In this document: piece after piece, positions 1-5,778 of the stretch
How positions within the stretch are numbered: the stretch's first letter is position 1
Layout of the letters: every line of letters starts with the position of its first letter
NCBI GenBank assembly: GCA_026387595.1
Contig: JAPLLL010000064.1
Location: 1-10,579 of the forward strand
Origin: Candidatus Omnitrophota bacterium
GTDB lineage: Bacteria; Omnitrophota; Gorgyraeia; JABMQH01
Reading direction: 5' to 3'
DNA length: 10,579 bases
Notes under the pieces: generated by a model
The model's database searches: none
The model's input: only the letters and a program-made list of their open reading frames with translations
Told to the model about the DNA's origin: nothing
Made by a program: the position numbers and the translations under genes

Positions 1-199
1 AGAAGAACTTGCAAAACAGCACAGCCAGAAACAAAAGATAGAGTGGGGCAGCCAGATCCGCTCATACGTGCTGCACCCGTATTCAATGGTGAAGGACCAC
101 AGGACGGATCATGAAACGTCAAATGCCTCTGCCGTGCTTGAAGGCAAGATAGACGAGTTTATCGAGGCGTTCCTGAGAGAGCAGGCGCAATCCAAATGA
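1..199 (+). CDS. prfB: Peptide chain release factor 2 (RF2), C-terminal end only
   Basis: This is the 3' end of a gene that begins upstream; 65 residues are visible, read from base 2. RF2 releases finished peptides at UGA and UAA stop codons on the ribosome. The residues IEWGSQIRSYVLHPYSMVKD, followed by HRTDHET and VLEGKIDEFIEAFL, match the conserved end of class I release factors. The combination YVLHPYSMVKD with a short tail after FIEAFL favours RF2 over RF1. The GGQ loop and the stop-codon recognition motif lie outside the window, as does the programmed +1 frameshift site many prfB genes carry. The stop codon TGA (197-199) overlaps the ATG of secA (196-198), so the two genes are probably translationally coupled. 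The prfB-secA order is common in several bacterial phyla. Confidence 0.93.
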   Translation, partial: EELAKQHSQKQKIEWGSQIRSYVLHPYSMVKDHRTDHETSNASAVLEGKIDEFIEAFLREQAQSK

Positions 200-2910
200 T
201 AAATCTTATATTAAAGCACGTTTTCGGGACACAAAACGAACGCTATATAAAAAAAGCGTGGCCCGTTGTGGATAAGGTGAATGAGTTCGAGCCGCAGGTT
301 TCCAAATTAAGCGGAGACGCCCTGCGCGCCAAGACGGATGAATTCAGACTGCGGCTTAAAGAAAAATTAAAAGAGTTTGAAATCGTTAATCCGCAATTTG
401 AAGATCAGATCGAAAAAGAACAATTCGAGAAGGACCTGAAGAAAAGGGAACAGGAGGCCCTTGGTGAGATCCTGCCTGAGGCGTTTGCAGTAGTAAGGGA
501 GGCAGGCAAGCGGTTCGTGAATATGAGGCATTTTAACTCGCAGCTGGTAGGCGGGTTGGCGCTGCATCAGGGTAAGATCGCGGAAATGGCAACGGGCGAA
601 GGCAAGACGCTGGTCGCGACCCTTGCAGCGTATTTGAACGCGCTATTGTCCAAAGGCGTGCACATCATTACGGTGAACGATTACCTTGCAAACCGTGATA
701 GGGAATGGATGGGGCCGATCTATGAAGGCCTTGGGCTTACGGTCGGGGTTTTGCAGCATGACATGAGCCCGCAGGAAAGACAACGCGCGTATGGCTGCGA
801 CATCACCTACGGCACAAACAATGAATTCGGTTTTGATTACCTGCGCGATAACATGGTCACGCACAAGGAACAGATGGTCCAGCGCGGCCATAATTTCGCC
901 ATCGTGGACGAAGTGGATTCCATTCTTGTTGATGAGGCGCGCACGCCTCTCATCATCTCGGGCCCTGCAGAGGAATCAACAGAGCTGTATTACAAAATAG
1001 ACAAGGTCATACCGCGCCTTGTAAAAGGCAGCCGCAATGAGGCCGACAAGACCGAGACAGGCGATTACATAATCGACGAAAAGGCGCGGAACGCGTATCT
1101 TACCGACGAGGGCGAGGCAAAGGTGATAGGGATACTCGGCATAACGGATATGCATTCCATAGAGTCCATGCAGTACAAGCACCATGTGAATCAGGCCCTG
1201 CGCGCGCACGTTTTGTTTAAAAAGGATGTTGATTACATTATAAAGGACGGCGAAGTGATCATAGTGGATGAGTTTACCGGCAGGCTCATGCCCGGCCGCC
1301 GCTGGTCAGACGGGCTGCATCAGGCGGTTGAAGCCAAAGAAAATGTACGCATAGAGCGCGAAAACCAGACCCTTGCCACAATTACGCTGCAGAATTATTT
1401 CAAGATGTACAGAAAGCTCGCGGGCATGACCGGTACCGCGGAAACAGAGGCTGTTGAGTTTGAAAAGATATACACTCTCGGCGTTGTTGTTATACCCACG
1501 AATAAATCGCTTATAAGGACAAACCATCCGGACGTTATCTACAAGACCGAAAAAGAAAAATTTAAAGCGGTATGCGACGAAATAGAAGCGCTGTATAAAA
1601 AAGGAAGGCCTGTTCTTGTGGGCACGGTTTCCATAGAGAAGAACGAGAGATTAAGCAGGTTCCTTAAGCAGCGCAATATCATGCACACTGTCCTGAACGC
1701 CAAATACCATGAAATGGAAGCGCACATAATCGCCCAGGCAGGCCATTTGGGCGCTGTTACTGTAGCGACGAACATGGCAGGAAGAGGCACCGATATCCTG
1801 TTGGGCGGCAATCCGGATTTTATGGCAAAAGACCTCATCGCTAAATTAAAGGCAAGCGGCAAAGACCTGTCTCCGGAGGGAGAAAAGAACATCATGCAGG
1901 AGGTGAAACAGAAGGTCGAAGAAGAGCACAGAAAGGTCGTGGAACTGGGCGGCCTGCATGTCCTTGGTACGGAAAGGCATGAGGCAAGAAGAATCGACAA
2001 CCAGCTGCGCGGCCGTTCGGGCAGGCAGGGTGATCCCGGCTCAAGCAGGTTCTATCTTTCGCTTGAAGACGATCTTATGAGGGTATTCGGCTCTGACAGG
2101 ATAGCCGGGATAATGACGCGGCTTGGCATGGAGGAGGGCCAGGATATACAGCACCCGCTGGTCACGCGCGCGATCGCGACGGCCCAAAAAAGAGTGGAAG
2201 AACATAATTTTGAAATACGAAAACACCTCCTTGACTATGACAATGTCATGAACAAACAGAGGGAAGTGGTATATGCGGAACGAAGAAAGATCCTTTACAG
2301 CGAAAATCTGAAGGATTATCTGGACGGCATCATAGAGGAGGTCATAGATTTTGGCCTTGATACATATATTAATAAAAACGCCAGGCCTGATGAGTGGGAT
2401 TATGCGGGCCTTCAAAACTGGCTCAAGACCAAATTCCTGATAAATGTATCGAGCCTGAAGCTGGAAGAGATGCCTGTTGACGACATACATGATGCCGTGT
2501 TGGAAAGGATCAAGAGCGTATACGACGCCAAGGAAAAAATAATAGGCGCCGAGGCCATGCGCGAACTCGAGAAGGTGATCCTCTTGCATGTGATAGACAC
2601 CAGGTGGAAGGACCACCTGTACAGCATGGATAACCTGAGAGACGGCATCGGCCTGCGGGCATACGGCCAGAAAGACCCGCTTGTGGAATACCAGCACGAA
2701 GGCTATGACATGTTCATGGATATGATAGACGGGATAAAGGAAGAGGCGCTTGAGTTCTTGTTCAAGGTACAGACTGTGGAAGAGGAAAAGCGCAAGGCAG
2801 GCGTTTTCGAGACGCTCAGCAAGCAGTATATGCACGAAGAGAAAGAAAGCTTTAAAGGTATAGAAATTACGCCGTTGAGGAACAACCTTACCCCGGCGAA
2901 GAAAAGATAG
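196..2910 (+). CDS. secA: Preprotein translocase ATPase SecA; zinc-binding tail lost from the main frame
   Basis: SecA is the ATP-driven motor that pushes unfolded preproteins through the SecYEG channel. The 904-residue frame has the expected landmarks: Walker A MATGEGKT (residues 131-138), the DEAD-type Walker B region DEVDSILVDEART (238-250), the second nucleotide-binding fold with RIDNQLRGRSGRQGDPG (599-615), and the helical scaffold region with DTRWKDHLYSMDNLRDGI near residue 800. The start ATG overlaps the prfB stop; only a purine-rich stretch, not a clear Shine-Dalgarno, precedes it, which suits coupling. The frame ends in TPAKKR without the usual C-terminal cysteine motif. That motif is encoded just downstream in the -1 frame (stop at 3000-3002); a protein switching frames between about 2856 and 2910 would have roughly 935 residues. 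The catalytic core is complete. The tail binds zinc, SecB and ribosomes or phospholipids in known SecAs, and is dispensable in some lineages. Confidence 0.97.
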   Translation: MINLILKHVFGTQNERYIKKAWPVVDKVNEFEPQVSKLSGDALRAKTDEFRLRLKEKLKEFEIVNPQFEDQIEKEQFEKDLKKREQEALGEILPEAFAVVREAGKRFVNMRHFNSQLVGGLALHQGKIAEMATGEGKTLVATLAAYLNALLSKGVHIITVNDYLANRDREWMGPIYEGLGLTVGVLQHDMSPQERQRAYGCDITYGTNNEFGFDYLRDNMVTHKEQMVQRGHNFAIVDEVDSILVDEARTPLIISGPAEESTELYYKIDKVIPRLVKGSRNEADKTETGDYIIDEKARNAYLTDEGEAKVIGILGITDMHSIESMQYKHHVNQALRAHVLFKKDVDYIIKDGEVIIVDEFTGRLMPGRRWSDGLHQAVEAKENVRIERENQTLATITLQNYFKMYRKLAGMTGTAETEAVEFEKIYTLGVVVIPTNKSLIRTNHPDVIYKTEKEKFKAVCDEIEALYKKGRPVLVGTVSIEKNERLSRFLKQRNIMHTVLNAKYHEMEAHIIAQAGHLGAVTVATNMAGRGTDILLGGNPDFMAKDLIAKLKASGKDLSPEGEKNIMQEVKQKVEEEHRKVVELGGLHVLGTERHEARRIDNQLRGRSGRQGDPGSSRFYLSLEDDLMRVFGSDRIAGIMTRLGMEEGQDIQHPLVTRAIATAQKRVEEHNFEIRKHLLDYDNVMNKQREVVYAERRKILYSENLKDYLDGIIEEVIDFGLDTYINKNARPDEWDYAGLQNWLKTKFLINVSSLKLEEMPVDDIHDAVLERIKSVYDAKEKIIGAEAMRELEKVILLHVIDTRWKDHLYSMDNLRDGIGLRAYGQKDPLVEYQHEGYDMFMDMIDGIKEEALEFLFKVQTVEEEKRKAGVFETLSKQYMHEEKESFKGIEITPLRNNLTPAKKR

Positions 2911-3002
2911 AGCCATACAAGAGAGAGGCCCCCAAAGTCGGGAGGAATGACCCTTGTCCGTGCGGGAGCGGGAAAAAGTACAAAAAATGCCACGGGACGT
3001 AA
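2911..3002 (+). other. SecA C-terminal zinc-binding (SEC-C) segment in the -1 frame
   Basis: Read in the frame whose codons start at 2946, 2949 and so on, this stretch encodes KVGRNDPCPCGSGKKYKKCH and ends at TAA 3000-3002. That is the textbook SEC-C motif CxCx8CH at the end of SecA (Cys codons 2955, 2961 and 2988; His codon 2991). The frame is open back to 2856, after a TAA at 2853-2855, and reads there as an acidic linker (VEEQPYPGEEKIEPYKREAP) like those before SEC-C in full-length SecAs. It therefore overlaps the main secA frame by about 55 bases. No start codon of its own is needed or evident. Its last bases overlap the start of lnt. It is thus the displaced 3' end of secA, not an intergenic spacer. 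Confidence 0.9.
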
Positions 3003-3835
3003 AACTATCCGTCGGAGCGGCATTATTGTTGTGCCTGCTTTCGGCAGTCCTTCTTATCCTTTCATTCCCGAGTTTTAATCTTGAGTTTTTGGCGTGGTTT
3101 GCTTTTATACCGTTTTTTTTCGCCCTTGAAGACAGGCCCAGGCACGAGATGTTCCTTCTGGCCTATTTTGCGGGCCTGATTTTCTGGTGCGGCACTATTT
3201 ATTGGCTTATCTACGTATCGCTTCCCGGATTTGTCCTCCTGGTCCTGTATCTTTCGGTTTATTTCGGCATCTTCGGGCTTTTGTTCAGGCTGCGGCCTTT
3301 AACCGCTGTGGTTGGCTGGGTAGCGCTCGAATTTTTGCGTTCATACGCCTTTTCCGGGTTCCCGTGGGCGCTGTTGGGATATTCGCAGTATCTCAACATC
3401 CGCATGATCCAGATTGCCGACCTTATAACCGTCTGGGGCATTTCTTTTCTGGTAATAGCAACAAACCTGGCGATATACCGAGTTATGAGGCGCAGATTTG
3501 CCACGGTTATTCCCACCGCTGCAGCGTGCCTTTGCATCGCATTCCTGTACGGCCATTACAGGCTAAACCAGATCAACGATCCCGCTAATAAATCAACCGT
3601 GAAAATATCCATCCTGCAAGGCAGTATCCCGCAGCACCAGAAATGGGATAAAAAATTTAAGGAGTCAATACTCGCACGGTATTCTACCCTTACAAAAGAA
3701 GCTGCAAACGATAAGCCGGACCTGATAATCTGGCCCGAGACCGCAATACCCGGTGTTATAGACGAGGAGCCCGAACTGCTTGCCTATGCGCTTATACGGC
3801 CAGGACATCCAACTATTACAATTCTGCGATATTAA
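2987..3835 (+). CDS. lnt: Apolipoprotein N-acyltransferase, N-terminal part of a split gene
   Basis: Lnt transfers a third acyl chain from phospholipid to the N-terminal cysteine of lipoproteins in the inner membrane. This fragment holds the hydrophobic multi-helix N-terminal domain (for example LLLCLLSAVLLILSFPSF and the FLAWFAFIPFFFALE segment), the AFSGFPWALLGYSQY region typical of Lnt, and the start of the nitrilase-like domain with ILQGSIPQHQKWD and IWPETAIPG, whose Glu (residue 251 from ATG 2987) is the first catalytic residue. After LLAYAL the frame runs into unrelated residues and stops at 3833-3835. I chose ATG 2987 because it leaves a short lead before the first helix; TTG 2954 is in frame with a better-placed GGGAGG, but those bases also encode the SecA zinc motif. 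The start overlaps the displaced secA tail. Alone, the fragment lacks the Lys and Cys needed for catalysis. Confidence 0.9.
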   Translation: MPRDVKLSVGAALLLCLLSAVLLILSFPSFNLEFLAWFAFIPFFFALEDRPRHEMFLLAYFAGLIFWCGTIYWLIYVSLPGFVLLVLYLSVYFGIFGLLFRLRPLTAVVGWVALEFLRSYAFSGFPWALLGYSQYLNIRMIQIADLITVWGISFLVIATNLAIYRVMRRRFATVIPTAAACLCIAFLYGHYRLNQINDPANKSTVKISILQGSIPQHQKWDKKFKESILARYSTLTKEAANDKPDLIIWPETAIPGVIDEEPELLAYALIRPGHPTITILRY

Positions 3836-4323
3836 TTTCCGAAGAAGGGCAGGTCCTTACACAGTATGATAAGCTGCACCTTGTGCCGTTCGGGGAATAT
3901 ATCCCGCTTGAACACAGGTTTCCGTTCTTAAGGAGCGCGATAGGCGTGCCGATAGGGGATTTTACAGCCGGCAAAGAATTCACGATATTTAAGGTCCCTA
4001 ATTCAAAGTATAGGTTCGGTGCGCTGATCTGTTTTGAGGATATCTTCCCGAAACTGGTCCGCAGGTTTAAAAAGGACGGCGCGGATTTTATGGTAAATAT
4101 TACAAATGACGCATGGTTCATGCGCACAAGCGCGCCGTATCAGCACGCGCAGGCATCGGTCTTCAGGGCCATTGAGAACAGGATCCCTGTTGTGCGCGCG
4201 GCTAATACGGGATTTTCATGTTTTATCGATTCCACCGGCAGGATATACGATAAAGTTGAACTTGGCCATGAAGATATATTTGTGGTAGGATATAAGACGA
4301 GCGAGATACGGATAAACAAATGA
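3811..4323 (+). CDS. lnt: Apolipoprotein N-acyltransferase, C-terminal part of a split gene
   Basis: In the frame one base behind the N-terminal part, homology to Lnt resumes at NYYNSAILISEEGQ (from 3811) and continues through YDKLHLVPFGEYIPLE (catalytic Lys codon 3871-3873), RFGALICFEDIFP (nucleophile Cys codon 4030-4032) and NITNDAWF, QHAQASVFRAIENRIPVVRAANTGFS to the normal end. All three residues of the Glu-Lys-Cys triad thus survive in the DNA, but on two frames. The spacing from WPETAIPG to YYN is about 22 codons here against about 42 in E. coli Lnt as I recall it, so about 20 codons, including the strand before the YNS motif, are missing along with the frame. The frame opens after TAA 3712-3714, but its first conventional start is GTG 3883, inside the conserved core. 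Independent translation of a working enzyme is therefore unlikely. The stop overlaps the next gene's ATG. Confidence 0.9.
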   Translation, partial: NYYNSAILISEEGQVLTQYDKLHLVPFGEYIPLEHRFPFLRSAIGVPIGDFTAGKEFTIFKVPNSKYRFGALICFEDIFPKLVRRFKKDGADFMVNITNDAWFMRTSAPYQHAQASVFRAIENRIPVVRAANTGFSCFIDSTGRIYDKVELGHEDIFVVGYKTSEIRINK

Positions 4324-4880
4324 TAAAAGTCCTGGCGATCCTGGGAAGCCCGCGCAGGGGCGCAAACAGCGAGACCCTGCTTGACAAAGCGGCCTCCGGT
4401 ATAAAAAACGCCGAAATAAAAAAGATAGCGGCTTCCGAGCTGAACATCGCGCCGTGCGACGGCTGTTTTTCCTGCAGAAAAACAGGCGAGTGCGCGATCA
4501 AGGACGACATGCAGCAGGTATATAAAGAGCTGCTTGGGGCCGACTGCCTGCTGATCGCAAGCCCTGTATATTTTAAAGGGCCTTCCTGCCAGATAAAGTG
4601 CCTTATCGACAGGTGTAACGCCTTATGGGCCAGGAAATACGTCTTGGGAAAATCCAACGCCGTAAAACCGAAGATCGGCGTCGCCATATTGACCTGCGCC
4701 AGTTCCGGCGTAAAAGATATGTTTACAGGAAGTATCAGTATTTTTAAGGCATTTATCAGGACGCTGGATGCAGAGTACAGGGGGGAATTTTTAGCCGAAG
4801 GGCTTGAAATTAAAGATGCAGCGCTTAAGGATGAAGCATTATTAAAACGCGCAGCTGAATTCGGCAAAAAATTGATTTAA
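4320..4880 (+). CDS. Isf-type iron-sulfur flavoprotein / NADPH-dependent FMN reductase family
   Basis: A 186-residue flavodoxin-fold protein. ILGSPRRGANSETLL (residues 7-21) is the FMN-phosphate loop of the FMN-reductase family, and ASPVYFKGPSCQIKCLIDR near residues 80-98 is the second flavin-contact region. Between them lies a cysteine cluster, C46-x2-C49-x2-C52-x5-C58, followed by KDDM. The same spacing ligates a [4Fe-4S] cluster in the Methanosarcina Isf protein, so this is more likely an iron-sulfur flavoprotein that shuttles electrons than a plain quinone reductase. The ATG lies inside the TGA of lnt (ATGA overlap) and has no clear Shine-Dalgarno, suggesting coupling; disruption of lnt should not move this start. 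The glutaredoxin-like gene follows after 14 bases, which makes a shared role in thiol or oxidative-stress redox chemistry plausible, though the electron donor and acceptor cannot be read from the sequence. Confidence 0.85.
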   Translation: MIKVLAILGSPRRGANSETLLDKAASGIKNAEIKKIAASELNIAPCDGCFSCRKTGECAIKDDMQQVYKELLGADCLLIASPVYFKGPSCQIKCLIDRCNALWARKYVLGKSNAVKPKIGVAILTCASSGVKDMFTGSISIFKAFIRTLDAEYRGEFLAEGLEIKDAALKDEALLKRAAEFGKKLI

Positions 4881-4894
4881 CCGGAAGGACCAAG

Positions 4895-5134
4895 ATGGCA
4901 AAGAGCGTGAAGGTATACAGCACGCCTACCTGCCCGTACTGCAGAATGGCCAAAGATTTCTTAAAACAGAATAATATTGAATTTGTCGATATAGACGTAT
5001 CTGCTAATGAGCAAGCAGCCCAGGAAATGATAAATAAATCCGGCCAGATGGGTGTGCCGCAGCTTGAAATAGACGGACAGGTCATAGTCGGGTTTGACAA
5101 GGCTGCTATAAAACAGGCTCTCGGCCTCGTGTAA
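4895..5134 (+). CDS. Small glutaredoxin-like protein (CPYC)
   Basis: A 79-residue single-domain thioredoxin-fold protein, the normal size for short bacterial glutaredoxins and NrdH-like redoxins. It has VKVYSTPTCPYC with the redox-active pair C13 and C16, the strand IEFVDIDVS, and GVPQLEIDGQVIVGFD with the cis-proline P55 that faces the active site. The CPYC motif with an IDGQVIVGFD end resembles stand-alone glutaredoxin-like proteins of anaerobes, which may be reduced by a thioredoxin-reductase-like enzyme rather than by glutathione. I see no reductase gene nearby, so the reductant is open. A good Shine-Dalgarno (GGAAGGA) lies about 7 bases before ATG 4895. It directly follows the iron-sulfur flavoprotein gene and is probably co-transcribed with it. 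Confidence 0.92.
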   Translation: MAKSVKVYSTPTCPYCRMAKDFLKQNNIEFVDIDVSANEQAAQEMINKSGQMGVPQLEIDGQVIVGFDKAAIKQALGLV

Positions 5135-5160
5135 TTTGACAATCATAATGTAATAAGGTA

Positions 5161-5182
5161 AGCTTTCAGTAGGATGAAAGCT
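5161..5182 (+). promoter_or_regulatory. Perfect 8-bp inverted repeat spanning a start codon
   Basis: AGCTTTCA (5161-5168) and TGAAAGCT (5175-5182) are exact inverse complements separated by six bases (GTAGGA). The ATG of the following gene (5174-5176) sits at the loop/stem border, and the only nearby purine-rich ribosome-binding candidate (AGGA) is in the loop directly against the start codon. A hairpin here would partly occlude initiation. It may be a translational control element or a chance palindrome; no T-run follows, so it is not a terminator. Confidence 0.4.
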
Positions 5183-5710
5183 AAAAGGCTGTATTGTGTG
5201 ATAATCGCCTTCACGACAATAGGGTCTTTTTTTATTTTTACGTGCCGCAGCGAAAAATTAATTCCGCTGAAAACAGGGGTTTTGCGCGCGGTTTCATTAG
5301 AAGAGAGCACCCGCACCGTGCCGTTTACGAAAAAAAGCCGTACTGCAAAAGAAGCGCCGGCAGTTGTAAGCCAGCCGCCGGCTGTTAAGCCCATACTTAC
5401 AGCTTTATATAAAGGCATCGGACCGCAGAATGCATTTATTGTAGCAGATCTTATCATGGCACTGGATCCTGCAATATTTAATGACCCGTTTATAAGAGAT
5501 GCAATTACTAAGATACGCCGCGCAGCAAAAGACAGGGCGCAGGGGGACCAACGCCCGCGTATGGTCGAATTATTAACGGTTCAAAAAGACAATATCCTGG
5601 GAAAATTGGCTCATACCGCAAAATTGGCGCCGCCGCAGAAAGGACTGTTGCCGGCTGCCCCCATTCTGGGCGGTTTTAGGCCTTCAACCCAATCCCAGGT
5701 TTCTATTTAA
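5174..5710 (+). CDS. Hypothetical membrane-anchored protein with proline-rich linker
   Basis: I do not recognise this 178-residue protein. Residues 1-6 are basic (MKAKRL) and 7-23 are hydrophobic, forming a single N-terminal membrane segment or uncleaved signal. Cys24 follows (FIFTC), but the residues before it are a poor lipobox, so a lipoprotein is unlikely. Residues 40-75 form a Ser/Thr/Lys- and Pro-rich linker (APAVVSQPPAVKP), then comes a mixed alpha-helical-looking segment (residues 76-150, with PQNAFIVADLIMALDPAIFN and a basic stretch TKIRRAAKDRAQ) and a Pro/Gly-rich tail. The topology suggests a small envelope-located domain. The ribosome-binding signal is poor and the start lies in an inverted repeat. 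It follows the glutaredoxin-like gene by 39 bases and may be the last gene of the secA operon, because a promoter for the next unit begins right after it. Confidence 0.6.
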   Translation: MKAKRLYCVIIAFTTIGSFFIFTCRSEKLIPLKTGVLRAVSLEESTRTVPFTKKSRTAKEAPAVVSQPPAVKPILTALYKGIGPQNAFIVADLIMALDPAIFNDPFIRDAITKIRRAAKDRAQGDQRPRMVELLTVQKDNILGKLAHTAKLAPPQKGLLPAAPILGGFRPSTQSQVSI

Positions 5711-5727
5711 ACCTGCCATCATTTTCC

Positions 5728-5756
5728 TTGAGCAAGCTGTTTTTAAATTATATAAT
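5728..5756 (+). promoter_or_regulatory. Sigma70-type promoter for pabB-pabC
   Basis: TTGAGC (5728-5733) and a perfect TATAAT (5751-5756) are separated by exactly 17 bases in a short A+T-rich gap between two genes. Transcription would begin near 5763, leaving only about 16 untranslated bases before ATG 5779, and I see no Shine-Dalgarno in them. Four of six bases match the -35 consensus and six of six match the -10. Confidence 0.7.
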
Positions 5757-5778
5757 ATAATCAGCGTATAACACTTCT

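Noticed and set aside
2851..2857. TTTAAAG near the end of secA as a -1 slippery site
   Set aside because: Slipping back one base here places TAA (2853-2855) in the new frame, so it cannot lead into the zinc-binding tail.
2041..2916. A 291-codon open frame on the minus strand inside secA
   Set aside because: It is antisense to highly conserved SecA residues, has no recognisable domain, and similar minus-strand frames occur across other well-conserved genes here; it is a by-product of codon usage.
5136..5164. Perfect TTGACA (5136-5141) before the hypothetical gene, as a possible promoter
   Set aside because: At a 17-base spacing the -10 would be TAAGCT, with only three consensus matches; no better -10 lies at 16-18 bases, so a promoter is not supported.
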